Below are positions 1 through 8,438 of a stretch of DNA of 64,000 nucleotides, in pieces (within the stretch, counting starts at the first letter, position 1; each line of letters starts with the position of its first letter). The stretch spans positions 1 to 64,000 of the forward strand of contig CANSSP010000009.1 in the NCBI GenBank assembly GCA_947649645.1, in the 5' to 3' direction. The DNA is from an uncultured Roseburia sp. Lineage in GTDB: Bacteria > Bacillota > Clostridia > Lachnospirales > Lachnospiraceae. Under the pieces are notes generated by a model that saw nothing but the letters and a program-made list of their open reading frames with translations, ran no database searches and was not told the origin of the DNA. The translations under genes and the position numbers were made by a program.

Positions 1-2
1 TG

Positions 3-140
3 GATAGATTATACCATTCGTTCTACAAGTCTATCAAATGGGGTATAAGGCAAACAGGTTTTGATACAATCATGTCAATAATTAATTGTCTTGTGAGAAA
101 ATTAAAATGGGACAGAGTCAGTCCGGTCGGGAGAGACTGA
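3..140 (+). CDS. C-terminal fragment of an unrecognised protein
   Basis: An open frame enters from the left edge and stops with TGA at 138-140, giving 45 residues of a protein tail that is basic and aromatic (it begins DRLYHSFYKSIKW). There is no internal start with a ribosome site, so this is only the end of a gene whose body lies outside the window. I do not recognise the family; a transposase tail is possible given the long inverted repeat that overlaps its stop, but nothing else supports that. The last codons lie inside the stem of the hairpin at 110-154, so stop and terminator are fused. Confidence 0.35.
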   Translation, partial: DRLYHSFYKSIKWGIRQTGFDTIMSIINCLVRKLKWDRVSPVGRD

Positions 141-154
141 CTCTGTCCTGTTTT
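110..154 (+). terminator. Terminator-like perfect 13-bp inverted repeat
   Basis: GGACAGAGTCAGT (110-122) is matched exactly by ACTGACTCTGTCC (136-148) around a 13-base loop, followed by TGTTTT. This reads as an intrinsic terminator for the gene entering from the left. The perfect stem and its overlap with the stop codon would also fit the end of a small mobile or REP-like element. Confidence 0.6.
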
Positions 155-195
155 AATTGATACGGACAGGTCAGAAAGATTTTGAACAATTCTTC

Positions 196-224
196 TTTCT
201 TTTTCTGAAAAGACATGCTATAAT
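196..224 (+). promoter_or_regulatory. Promoter upstream of comM
   Basis: A perfect -10 (TATAAT, 219-224) follows a weak -35 (TTTCTT, 196-201) at 17 bp. It lies in the noncoding stretch before comM and would give a leader of about 125 nt. No other structure is visible between here and the comM ribosome site. Confidence 0.5.
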
Positions 225-356
225 GGCAACAGTTATCTGCCGTGAGTCGGTCAGGGCTGATATCTTATCTTTTTATACAAATATTCTGTTTTATCTGAAT
301 GCAGGTATATCACTGCAATTTTCCATAACTGTTCAGGAATAAAAAGGAGAGATACG

Positions 357-1886
357 TTGTATAGTATTGTATCAACAGCAATTATACAGGGCATCCGCAG
401 TATTCCCGTCTCGGTCGAGGCGGATGTGAGCGACGGAATGCCAGTGTTTGAGATGGTGGGGTTTCTTGCTTCGGAGGTGAAGGAGGCAAGGGAGCGGGTG
501 AGGACGGCGCTGCGAAATTCCGGATTTCTTCTGCCGCCCAAACGTGTGACGATTAATTTTGCTCCGGCGGATATCCGTAAATCGGGATCGGGTTTTGATC
601 TGCCGGTCGCGCTGGCAGTCCTTGCCGCTCTGGGATTTGTGCCCGGCGAAGCGCTCGAGAAAACATTTGTGATCGGGGAGGTGGGGCTGAATGGAAAGAC
701 GCAGCCGACCGGAGGTATATTGCCGATGGTTGTGGAGGCAAAAGAGTGTGGCCTGAAGCGCTGTATCGTTCCGGAGGCAAACCGGCAAGAGGCGATGATG
801 GCAGGCGGGATAGAGGTGTGTGATGTCTCATGTATAGAGGAGATGGTCTGTATTCTGAACGGAGAAGAAAAGTGGGACAGACCCCGCCCGGACAGGAAAG
901 AAAGAGAAAGAAAACGGAGGCTGTCTGACTTTTCAGATATTCACGGCCAGTATTTTGCCAGGCGGGCCTGCGAGACGGCAGTCAGTGGAATGCACAATCT
1001 CTTAATGATAGGACCTCCGGGGGCGGGGAAAACGATGATGGCCATGCGGATTCCTTCTATTTTGCCCCCGCTGCGGCATGACGAGCAGATGGAGCTGTCA
1101 AAGATATACAGTGTCAGCGGCCTCATTTCGGAGCGGGAAGATTTTATGGAGGAACGTCCTTTTCGTGCCCCGCACCACACGGTCACGGCGCAGGCAATGT
1201 CCGGCGGTGGGGTGCATCCAAGGCCGGGGGAGATTTCCCTGGCGCACAAGGGGGTACTGTTTCTTGATGAGCTGCCGGAGTTTCGGAAAGATACGCTGGA
1301 AGTGCTGCGGCAGCCGATGGAAGAGAAAAAAGTACGGCTTATCCGGCTGAAAGGAGAATGTGAGTATCCGGCCGATTTCATGCTTGTGGCGGCGATGAAT
1401 CCCTGCAGATGCGGGTATTACCCGGATCCGGTAAAATGCCGCTGCAATCCGGCTTCTGTCGAGCGATATCTTGGAAGAATCAGTTCGCCGCTTCTGGACC
1501 GTATTGATATCTGCGTGGAAGCTCTGCGGACAGAGTTTCGTGAACTGACAGCCGTCGGTCCGGAGGAAAACTCTGCAGTCATCCAGCAGAGGGTGATCAC
1601 GGTGCACCATATACAACAGGAGCGTTACAGGAGCGAGGATTTCGACTATAACAGCCAGATACCGGCTGCGCGCATCGGGGAATACTGTGCGCTTACCAGA
1701 GGGCAGCAGAATATGATGGAAGAAATTTACGGCCGGCTGAATCTGACGGCGCGCGCCTATCACAAGATATTGAAAGTGGCGCGGACGCTGGCGGATATGG
1801 AAGGTGCGGAACAAATCGGCGACAGACATTTAAACGAGGCAGTCTGTTACCGAAGCCTGGATAAAAAAATCTGGGCGCACACATAA
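357..1886 (+). CDS. comM: YifB/ComM family Mg-chelatase-like AAA+ ATPase
   Basis: A 509-residue AAA+ protein of the family that includes ComM, the hexameric branch-migration helicase used in natural transformation. The start is TTG with AAAAGGAGA eight bases upstream. The N-terminal ChlI-like domain (about 20-145) is followed by a charged linker (about 170-190), Walker A GPPGAGKT (219-226), Walker B LFLDELPEF (301-309), a Cys-rich CRCGYYPDPVKCRC insert (about 350-365), and the C-terminal Mg-chelatase lid domain. Length and order are normal for the family. It is 13 bases upstream of dprA, a frequent pairing that fits a shared role in handling incoming DNA, although many non-competent Firmicutes also carry both. 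Confidence 0.93.
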   Translation: MYSIVSTAIIQGIRSIPVSVEADVSDGMPVFEMVGFLASEVKEARERVRTALRNSGFLLPPKRVTINFAPADIRKSGSGFDLPVALAVLAALGFVPGEALEKTFVIGEVGLNGKTQPTGGILPMVVEAKECGLKRCIVPEANRQEAMMAGGIEVCDVSCIEEMVCILNGEEKWDRPRPDRKERERKRRLSDFSDIHGQYFARRACETAVSGMHNLLMIGPPGAGKTMMAMRIPSILPPLRHDEQMELSKIYSVSGLISEREDFMEERPFRAPHHTVTAQAMSGGGVHPRPGEISLAHKGVLFLDELPEFRKDTLEVLRQPMEEKKVRLIRLKGECEYPADFMLVAAMNPCRCGYYPDPVKCRCNPASVERYLGRISSPLLDRIDICVEALRTEFRELTAVGPEENSAVIQQRVITVHHIQQERYRSEDFDYNSQIPAARIGEYCALTRGQQNMMEEIYGRLNLTARAYHKILKVARTLADMEGAEQIGDRHLNEAVCYRSLDKKIWAHT

Positions 1887-1899
1887 GAGGAGGGGAACG

Positions 1900-2985
1900 G
1901 TGCAAAAGATCGATTATGCATACTGGCTTGCCAATCTTCCAGGGATCGGAAACCGGACCATACACCGCCTTCTGGCTCAGACGGGAAGTGCCAGGGAGCT
2001 TTATTTTCTCAGCGAAAAACAGGTAAAACTTCTGGATGGAATCGGAGAAAAACAGAAGGAGACCCTGCTTGCGGAGAAAAAGAAAACGGATTTTCGCGCA
2101 TATGAACAGATGAAGGAAAGGGGGATCGCATTTCTGTCGCTGGAGGAGGAGGCCTATCCGGAGAAACTCAGGAATATTCCCGATCCGCCGTTTGGAATTT
2201 ATGTCAAAGGCTCTTTGCCTGGCCCTGAACAAAGAACGGTGGCCATTGTCGGTGCGCGCAGATGTTCGGAGTATGGACGCTCGATTGCAAAAAAGCTTGG
2301 CGGGCGGCTTGCTGAGAGCGGGATCTGTGTTGTCAGCGGAATGGCGGCAGGAATCGACGGAGCCGGACATCGCGGCGCGCTGCAGAAAGGAGGCAGTGTC
2401 TGCGCCGTCCTGGGGTGCGGTGTGGATGTCTGTTATCCGCCGTCAAATCGGGGACTGTATTGTGATATTTTAAAAGAAGGTGTTTTTGTTTCGGAATATC
2501 CGCCCGAAACGGAGCCGCTGCCGGGGTATTTTCCGGCAAGAAACCGTATTATATCGGGTCTTTCGGATGCGGTGGTTGTCGTGGAGGCAAAAAACAGGAG
2601 CGGATCTCTGATCACGGCTGATCATGCCCTGGAGCAGGGACGCGATATCTATGCGGTGCCGGGGCGTATCGGCGACGTTCTGAGCGCCGGGTGCAACATG
2701 CTGATACGCCAGGGCGCGCAGATATTGATGGATGTAGAAACATTTATCAGAGATCTTTCGCCGGGCACGGTATTAGCGCCCTGTCAGGAAAGTTTCGTGC
2801 ATTTATTACTTGAAAAAGAAGAACGCTTGGTGTATAGTTGTGTAGGTTTACAGTCAAAAACGATGGAAGAGCTTATACGTGAGACAGAGCTTTCCACATC
2901 GCAGCTGGCCGATATTCTCATGCGGCTTCTGCAGAAGGGATTCATCACGGAGACATTTAAAAACTGTTATATCAGACGTCTATAA
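1900..2985 (+). CDS. dprA: DNA-processing protein DprA
   Basis: A 361-residue single-strand DNA binding protein that loads RecA during transformation. GTG start with AGAGGAGGGG just upstream. The N-terminal helix-hairpin-like segment (PGIGNRTIHRLL, IGEKQK) precedes the Rossmann-like DprA core: GARRCSEYGR, SGMAAGIDGAGH, the glycine-rich CAVLGCGVDVCYPP, ARNRIISGLSDAVVVVEA and SGSLITADHALEQGR. A C-terminal winged-helix segment ends the protein (about 300-361). It forms an operon with comM and is followed 62 bases later by topA, a common comM-dprA-topA order in Clostridia. Confidence 0.96.
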   Translation: MQKIDYAYWLANLPGIGNRTIHRLLAQTGSARELYFLSEKQVKLLDGIGEKQKETLLAEKKKTDFRAYEQMKERGIAFLSLEEEAYPEKLRNIPDPPFGIYVKGSLPGPEQRTVAIVGARRCSEYGRSIAKKLGGRLAESGICVVSGMAAGIDGAGHRGALQKGGSVCAVLGCGVDVCYPPSNRGLYCDILKEGVFVSEYPPETEPLPGYFPARNRIISGLSDAVVVVEAKNRSGSLITADHALEQGRDIYAVPGRIGDVLSAGCNMLIRQGAQILMDVETFIRDLSPGTVLAPCQESFVHLLLEKEERLVYSCVGLQSKTMEELIRETELSTSQLADILMRLLQKGFITETFKNCYIRRL

Positions 2986-3047
2986 CTAGAGGGTATTGCA
3001 GACAGTGCGATATCTGGTAAGAATGGAAGTAAGAAGGAGATGGACGA

Positions 3048-5135
3048 ATGGCTAAGTATCTTGTTATCGTGGAGTCGCCTGCGAAGGTAAAGACGATTAA
3101 AAAATTTCTTGGGAAAAATTATGAAGTTGTCGCGTCGAACGGGCACGTCAGAGACCTGCCGAAAAGCCAGATGGGGATCGACATCGAACATGATTACGAA
3201 CCAAAGTATATTACAATCCGGGGTAAGGGAGATATCCTTGCGAAGCTGCGCAAAGAGGTGAAGAAGGCGGATAAAGTTTATCTCGCAACCGACCCCGACC
3301 GCGAGGGAGAGGCGATTTCCTGGCATTTAAGCCAGGCGCTGAAGCTTGAGGACAAGAATATCAGGCGTATCAGCTTTAACGAGATCACACAGAACGCCGT
3401 CAAGGCTTCGCTGAAGGAGCCGCGTGACATCGACATGAATCTTGTGGACGCACAGCAGGCGCGCAGAATTTTAGACCGCATGGTGGGTTATGAGATCAGT
3501 CCGCTGCTCTGGGCCAAGGTAAAGAGGGGGCTGAGCGCGGGACGGGTGCAGTCAGTGGCGCTGCGCATCATCTGCGATCGGGAGGAAGAGATCAACGCGT
3601 TTATTCCGGAAGAATACTGGACGCTGGACGTTTCTCTTTCCGTTCAGGGGGAGAAGAAACCTCTGCTTGCAAAGTTTTACGGAAACGAGGCCGGAAAGCT
3701 GATTCCTTCTTCCAGGGAAGAGACGGACTATATTATAGAAGCAATAGAAAAAGAAAACTTTAAGGTACTGGAGGTAAAAAAAGGAGAACGCGTAAAAAAG
3801 GCGCCGCTTCCCTTTACGACAAGTACCATGCAGCAGGAGGCTTCCAAGACGTTAAACTTTCCGATTTCCAAGACGATGCGTATTGCACAGCAGCTATACG
3901 AGGGTGTGGATATCAAAGGGCAGGGAACGGTCGGACTGATTACTTACTTAAGGACGGATTCGGTACGCATATCGGAGGAGGCCGATCTTCTGGCAAGGGA
4001 ATATATCGAACATGCCTACGGCAAAGAATTTGTGGCAACGCAGACGGCGGAAAAAAAGGGCGGTGCAAAAATCCAGGACGCACATGAGGCGATCCGGCCT
4101 TCCGATATCAGCCGCACGCCCGTCATGGTCAAAGAGTCTTTATCGAGAGACCAGTTCCGTCTTTATCAGCTGATCTGGAAACGGTTTGCGGCGAGCCGGA
4201 TGGCACAGGCTGTTTTTGAGACGACGAGTGTGAAAATAGGCGCGGGAGAATACCGGTTTCATGTCTCGGCTTCCAAGATCGCGTTTCCTGGATTTTTAAA
4301 CGTCTATACCAGCGAGGAGGACGAGAAAGAAGACAATAATGTCCTTCTGAAAAGCATAGATGAGAATACCAGTCTGACACCGGAGGGATTTGACCCGAAG
4401 CAGCATTTTACGCAGCCCCCGGCGCATTACACAGAAGCTTCTCTGGTAAAAACACTCGAAGAGCTCGGAATCGGCCGTCCGAGTACGTATTCACCTACGA
4501 TTACGACGCTGCTCGGCCGACGCTATATTGTAAAAGAAGCCAAAAACCTGTATGTCACGGAGCTGGGCGAGGTTGTCAACCAGATCATGAAAGAGTCGTT
4601 TCCTACTATAGTAGATGAACACTTTACAGCCAATATGGAATCGCTTCTTGACAGTGTCGGAGAGGGTGATGTGAGCTGGAGGGCTGTGGTGCGCAATTTC
4701 TTTCCCGATCTGGAAGCGGCGGTGGCAGCGGCCGAAAAGGAGCTGGAAAAAGTCGAGATCGCGGACGAGGTCTCGGATGTGATCTGTGATCAGTGCGGAC
4801 GCAATATGGTGATCAAATACGGGCCGCACGGAAAGTTTCTGGCCTGTCCCGGTTTTCCGGACTGTCGCAATACAAAACCATATCTTGAGAAAATCGGAGT
4901 CGCATGCCCGAAATGTGGGAAAGAGGTCGTGCTTAAAAAGACCAGGAAGGGAAGAAAGTATTTTGGCTGCGAGGACAATCCGGACTGCGATTTTATGAGC
5001 TGGTCAAAGCCTGTGGCAGAAAAATGCCCGAAATGTGGCGGTTACATGGTAATTAAGGGAAATAAGACAGTCTGTGCCGACGCCCAGTGTGGACATGTTG
5101 AGGAGAAAAAACAGCAGGCAGAAGGGGAAGCGTAA
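3048..5135 (+). CDS. topA: DNA topoisomerase I
   Basis: A 695-residue type IA topoisomerase that relaxes negative supercoils. TOPRIM domain at the start (IVESPAKVKTI; DPDREGEA with the acidic metal ligands near residue 85), then the active-site tyrosine Y300 in LITYLRTDS. Three C-terminal zinc ribbons follow, built on CDQCGRN, CPKCGKE and CPKCGGY with their partner cysteines. ATG start behind AAGGAGAT. Full length for a Firmicutes TopA and probably cotranscribed with dprA. Confidence 0.98.
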   Translation: MAKYLVIVESPAKVKTIKKFLGKNYEVVASNGHVRDLPKSQMGIDIEHDYEPKYITIRGKGDILAKLRKEVKKADKVYLATDPDREGEAISWHLSQALKLEDKNIRRISFNEITQNAVKASLKEPRDIDMNLVDAQQARRILDRMVGYEISPLLWAKVKRGLSAGRVQSVALRIICDREEEINAFIPEEYWTLDVSLSVQGEKKPLLAKFYGNEAGKLIPSSREETDYIIEAIEKENFKVLEVKKGERVKKAPLPFTTSTMQQEASKTLNFPISKTMRIAQQLYEGVDIKGQGTVGLITYLRTDSVRISEEADLLAREYIEHAYGKEFVATQTAEKKGGAKIQDAHEAIRPSDISRTPVMVKESLSRDQFRLYQLIWKRFAASRMAQAVFETTSVKIGAGEYRFHVSASKIAFPGFLNVYTSEEDEKEDNNVLLKSIDENTSLTPEGFDPKQHFTQPPAHYTEASLVKTLEELGIGRPSTYSPTITTLLGRRYIVKEAKNLYVTELGEVVNQIMKESFPTIVDEHFTANMESLLDSVGEGDVSWRAVVRNFFPDLEAAVAAAEKELEKVEIADEVSDVICDQCGRNMVIKYGPHGKFLACPGFPDCRNTKPYLEKIGVACPKCGKEVVLKKTRKGRKYFGCEDNPDCDFMSWSKPVAEKCPKCGGYMVIKGNKTVCADAQCGHVEEKKQQAEGEA

Positions 5136-5179
5136 GATATCTGCCGTTGTGCTGATGCAGAGTGCGGCAAGGAGGAAGT

Positions 5180-6247
5180 GTGAAACGTTTTAGTACTAAA
5201 AAGGTAAAAATCGGAAACCGCGAGATCGGCGGCGGCAGTCTGATTCTGATTCAGTCCATGACAAACACAAAGACAGAAGATGTGGAAGCCACGGTGTCCC
5301 AGATCAATCGGCTTGCCGCTGCCGGATGCGATATCATCCGCTGTGCCGTGCCGTCCATGGAGGCGGCAGAGGCTATGGAAGAGATCACAGAGAGGGTTTC
5401 CATTCCGGTTGTGGCAGATATCCATTTTGATTACCGGCTTGCGATCGCCGCTATTGCACATGGCGCAGACAAAATCCGTATTAATCCGGGAAATATCGGT
5501 GACAGAGACCGTGTCCGCGCAGTTGTGGAAGCGGCGATGGAACACAATATTCCCATCCGCATCGGGGTAAACAGTGGTTCCCTGGAAAAAGAGCTGGTTG
5601 AAAAATATCACGGGGTGACGGCAGAAGGGCTTGTGGAGAGTGCGCTGGATAAGACGGCGCGGATTGAAGAGATGGGATATGATAATCTTGTCATCAGCAT
5701 CAAGTCCTCCGATGTTCTGATGTGTGTCCGTGCCCATGAGATGATCGCGGAGCGGACCGATCACCCCCTTCATATCGGTATCACGGAGGCGGGAACTCTC
5801 TTAAGCGGGAATATCAGATCGGCAGTCGGCCTGGGGGTAATTCTGCACGAGGGGATCGGGGATACCATCCGTGTGTCGCTGACGGGTGACCCGCTTGAGG
5901 AAGTGAAGTCCGCAAAGCTGATTTTAAGGACGCTGGGTCTTAGGACGGGGGGCATAGAGGTGGTATCCTGTCCGACCTGCGGCAGAACACAGATTGATCT
6001 GATTAAACTTGCAAATCAGGTTGAAAATATGGTCGCCGCATTTCCCCTCGATATCAAGGTGGCTGTTATGGGCTGCGTAGTGAACGGCCCGGGAGAAGCG
6101 AAAGAGGCCGACATCGGTATTGCAGGTGGAAACGGCGAAGGGCTTATCATAAAACGCGGAGAGGTTGTAAAGAAAGTGCCGGAGGACGGATTGCTTGAGG
6201 CGCTGCGCTTCGAGCTTGTGCACTGGGGCGAGAATAATTTTCATTGA
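5180..6247 (+). CDS. ispG: 4-hydroxy-3-methylbut-2-enyl diphosphate synthase
   Basis: IspG/GcpE, the [4Fe-4S] enzyme that converts MEcPP to HMBPP in the non-mevalonate isoprenoid pathway. The open frame extends to a GTG at 5162, but the GTG at 5180 follows AAGGAGGA directly and gives the normal family N-terminus (VKRFSTKKVKIGNREIGGG), so I place the start there (355 residues). The TIM-barrel half carries IQSMTNTKT; the C-terminal half has the cluster ligands in SCPTCGRT and GCVVNGPGE. It lies 44 bases after topA with no terminator between. Confidence 0.96.
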   Translation: MKRFSTKKVKIGNREIGGGSLILIQSMTNTKTEDVEATVSQINRLAAAGCDIIRCAVPSMEAAEAMEEITERVSIPVVADIHFDYRLAIAAIAHGADKIRINPGNIGDRDRVRAVVEAAMEHNIPIRIGVNSGSLEKELVEKYHGVTAEGLVESALDKTARIEEMGYDNLVISIKSSDVLMCVRAHEMIAERTDHPLHIGITEAGTLLSGNIRSAVGLGVILHEGIGDTIRVSLTGDPLEEVKSAKLILRTLGLRTGGIEVVSCPTCGRTQIDLIKLANQVENMVAAFPLDIKVAVMGCVVNGPGEAKEADIGIAGGNGEGLIIKRGEVVKKVPEDGLLEALRFELVHWGENNFH

Positions 6248-6272
6248 CAAATGGCATAATATATGCTACGTT
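6244..6272 (+). promoter_or_regulatory. Possible promoter for the cold-shock gene
   Basis: A perfect -35 TTGACA (6244-6249) overlaps the ispG stop codon, with a weak -10 TACGTT (6267-6272) at 17 bp. It would give an approximately 105-nt leader, typical of cold-shock genes. Confidence 0.45.
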
Positions 6273-6328
6273 TTAGTCGGGGCTGGAATGAATTACAAAG
6301 ATTAACAGTATTCCACATCCTGGTACAT

Positions 6329-6360
6329 GCAGACGCAGGTGTCTGCGAAATAAGTTTTTT
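6329..6360 (+). promoter_or_regulatory. Hairpin and T-run in the cold-shock leader
   Basis: GCAGAC (6329-6334) pairs with GTCTGC (6341-6346), followed eight bases later by TTTTTT (6355-6360) and then the ribosome site. It could terminate ispG transcripts, or act as an attenuator or temperature-sensitive leader structure for the downstream gene. Confidence 0.4.
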
Positions 6361-6384
6361 CGTATTGGAGGAGGTTTTACAGTT

Positions 6385-6588
6385 ATGCAGAAAGGAACAG
6401 TGAAATGGTTCAATGCCAAGAAAGGCTATGGATTCATTTCGGACGAGCAGGGAAGTGACATTTTCGTGCATTTTTCCGCGCTGAACATGGATGGATTCAA
6501 AGAGCTCAAGGATGGCGAGCAGGTCGAGTTTGAAGTGACGCAGGGCGAGAAGGGGCCGCAGGCAGCCAATGTAAGCCGCGTCGTATAA
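6385..6588 (+). CDS. Cold-shock protein (CspA family)
   Basis: A 67-residue single OB-fold nucleic-acid chaperone that melts RNA secondary structure. Both RNA-binding signatures are intact: KGYGFI (RNP1) and DIFVHF (RNP2). ATG start behind TTGGAGGAGG. Length and sequence are canonical (begins [18 protein letters not shown]). It is monocistronic, with a leader hairpin upstream and a strong terminator 40 bases downstream. Confidence 0.97.
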   Translation: MQKGTVKWFNAKKGYGFISDEQGSDIFVHFSALNMDGFKELKDGEQVEFEVTQGEKGPQAANVSRVV

Positions 6589-6628
6589 TACCTGCTTAAG
6601 AAGCGGGGAACAGGCCGTTCCTGAAAAA

Positions 6629-6659
6629 GGATGCCCATGGTTTTGCGGGCATCCTTTTT
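6629..6659 (+). terminator. Intrinsic terminator after the cold-shock gene
   Basis: GGATGCCC (6629-6636) pairs with GGGCATCC (6647-6654) around a 10-base loop, followed by TTTTT. A smaller GGAAC/GTTCC stem lies just upstream (about 6607-6621). Confidence 0.9.
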
Positions 6660-6692
6660 GTCATATAAAAACGCATGTAATAAGCCGAAAAG

Positions 6693-6729
6693 CCTTCCGG
6701 CAGATTGCACCTGGCCGGAGAGGTTTTTT
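6693..6729 (+). terminator. Second terminator-like hairpin, in front of the DUF4157 gene
   Basis: CCTTCCGGC pairs with GCCGGAGAGG with a one-base bulge, followed by TTTTTT. It comes after the cold-shock terminator and before the next gene, with no obvious promoter in between. It is either a backup terminator or an attenuator in the leader of the downstream gene; the opposite strand also has a short T-run. Confidence 0.55.
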
Positions 6730-6777
6730 ATTGTATAGTAAAAAATATGTCTTGTCTTTTCTGGAGGGGGGAGCGCC

Positions 6778-8307
6778 ATGTATGAAATGCTGCACAAGAG
6801 TGTGGACGACAGACACAAACGTGTCAGAGAGACGGCAAAGAAAAACAACCGGACCGGTATACCGGAACGCACAAAAGCGTATTTTGAGGATTTGTCCGGC
6901 ATGTCGTTTGATGATGTCAGAGTGCACTATGCGTCGCCGAAACCGGCTGGTTTCGGCGCGCTTGCCTATACGCAGGGAAACGACGTTTACATAGGCCCGG
7001 GACAGGAAAAACATCTGGGCCATGAGCTTTTTCATGTGGTGCAGCAGAAGCAGGGGCGTGTGCCGCCAACGGGCGAGATCGGCGGTACTCCTGTCAATAC
7101 GGATTCCGCGCTTGAGCGGGAGGCGGACCGGGCTGGCAGTCTGGCGGAGAGGAACGAACGGACTGTTTCCCGCCCGGCGCCGGCCGGCGCGGGACATGGC
7201 GGCCGGCCGGTGATACAGGGCAGGTTTCCCAGCGTAAAGATAAAGAGGAGTATTCAGAGTGCAGGCCAGGTCAGCGGACATCATATTTTTTCGCAGGCTG
7301 ATCTGGGAAGGCTGAGCGAGGCGGCACTGCGCAAAAAAAGGAGTGGCACCAGGAAAATGGAGTGGCCCGGTCTGTACGCGTTTTGTGAAGAATATTGTGA
7401 ATGCGAGGGCGGGATAGAAAATCTGGGATTCAATATTGTCGCTGGTCCGGGCAGATATATCAATAATCCCGGAGATCGGTTTGATCCGCAGACGCAGACG
7501 GCGGACATGGACGAAGGCGATGTGGAATATCTGGGTATGACGGAAGAACAGGCGGAACAGTTCGGCATGGAGAAGCGGGAGCTGACGTATGTGTCGGAGT
7601 GCATGAAAGCTGCCCATGATAAGTGTAAAGATGCAGATTATGAAAAATGGAAAGATTCGGACTGGGAAGAGATTCTGGATTCGTTTCGCAGCGCGGAAGA
7701 GGAGGCCGGGAGAGGCCCTGAGAATGTGCTTTTGCCGTGTGACGAATGGGCTGAAGAGCAGGACAGAAGTGGCAGAGATACGTATTACAGGAAGCGGCAG
7801 GGATACTTTATGAGCCGGGCGGCGTATGACGGAGTAAATAATGTTTTTTCTGTCGGCGCACAGAAAAGAAAGTACACAGATCTGGAGAATCTGGAGGTTG
7901 TGGACGGACAGAAGGAAATAACCGACGAAAGCGGAGGAACGATCCAGGTGCAGTATTCCGTTTTTCTGAAACATATTCTCGAGCGCCACAGCTTTCTCTG
8001 GTGCAGGGGAGAATTTACAGGGATCAATATTTTCTTTCCTCTGAGCATGGACGAAGATGCGATCAGAGACTGGTGTATGGCGAAGGCAGAAGCGCATATT
8101 GAAAAGGTGATCTGCCCGGCCGCAGATTCCGGTGAACTGGATTTCAGTCAGAGTGGTGTTTATGACGATGTATTCCTGATATGCAGTATTGGGTACGATG
8201 AGCCGATGAAAGTTACATTTGAGACAATGAGCATGGAGTCCGGGGGGATACAGGTAACGCAGAAGGCGTTAAAGGAAGCGTGGGATGTGTATGAAGATCA
8301 GCAATGA
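6778..8307 (+). CDS. DUF4157-domain protein with toxin-like C-terminal region
   Basis: A 509-residue protein with no signal peptide or membrane segment, ATG start behind GGAGGGGG. Residues about 30-125 are a DUF4157 domain: MSFDDVRVHY, the metalloprotease-like HELFH (82-86) and LEREAD (112-117). DUF4157 is a known marker of proteins associated with extracellular contractile injection systems and of polymorphic toxins. The middle region has GHHIF (167-171) and GFNIVAGPGRYINNPGDRFDP, arranged somewhat like GHH/AHH nucleases. A segment at about 390-450 has HILERHSF (399-406), the style of His motif seen in EndoU/BECR-type RNase toxins. Both toxin readings are weak resemblances. No injection-system genes or immunity gene lie nearby; the next gene is glycolytic. 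An inactive or stand-alone protein is possible. Confidence 0.6.
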   Translation: MYEMLHKSVDDRHKRVRETAKKNNRTGIPERTKAYFEDLSGMSFDDVRVHYASPKPAGFGALAYTQGNDVYIGPGQEKHLGHELFHVVQQKQGRVPPTGEIGGTPVNTDSALEREADRAGSLAERNERTVSRPAPAGAGHGGRPVIQGRFPSVKIKRSIQSAGQVSGHHIFSQADLGRLSEAALRKKRSGTRKMEWPGLYAFCEEYCECEGGIENLGFNIVAGPGRYINNPGDRFDPQTQTADMDEGDVEYLGMTEEQAEQFGMEKRELTYVSECMKAAHDKCKDADYEKWKDSDWEEILDSFRSAEEEAGRGPENVLLPCDEWAEEQDRSGRDTYYRKRQGYFMSRAAYDGVNNVFSVGAQKRKYTDLENLEVVDGQKEITDESGGTIQVQYSVFLKHILERHSFLWCRGEFTGINIFFPLSMDEDAIRDWCMAKAEAHIEKVICPAADSGELDFSQSGVYDDVFLICSIGYDEPMKVTFETMSMESGGIQVTQKALKEAWDVYEDQQ

Positions 8308-8367
8308 CTTCTGGTGCAGGAAAACAGGCAGAATAAGGGTGTAAATATATAATTTGTACAAAAAAAG

Positions 8368-8397
8368 TTTCCCTAAAGGCGAAAATTGTGTTATTAT
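8368..8397 (+). promoter_or_regulatory. Weak promoter before the phosphofructokinase gene
   Basis: -10 TATTAT (8392-8397) with -35 TTTCCC (8368-8373) at 18 bp, in the 131-base gap after the DUF4157 gene. The -35 is a poor match. Confidence 0.3.
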
Positions 8398-8438
8398 GGA
8401 GAAGGGTTATAAAAAATTTATCGGGAGGTATTCTTTTT

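Noticed and set aside
5162-5182. GTG at 5162 as the ispG start
   Set aside because: No ribosome site precedes it, and the GTG at 5180 follows AAGGAGGA and gives the usual family N-terminus.
6661-8097. Minus-strand open frame of 478 codons opposite the DUF4157 gene
   Set aside because: No recognisable domain or ribosome site; the plus-strand frame has the DUF4157 motifs and a strong start.
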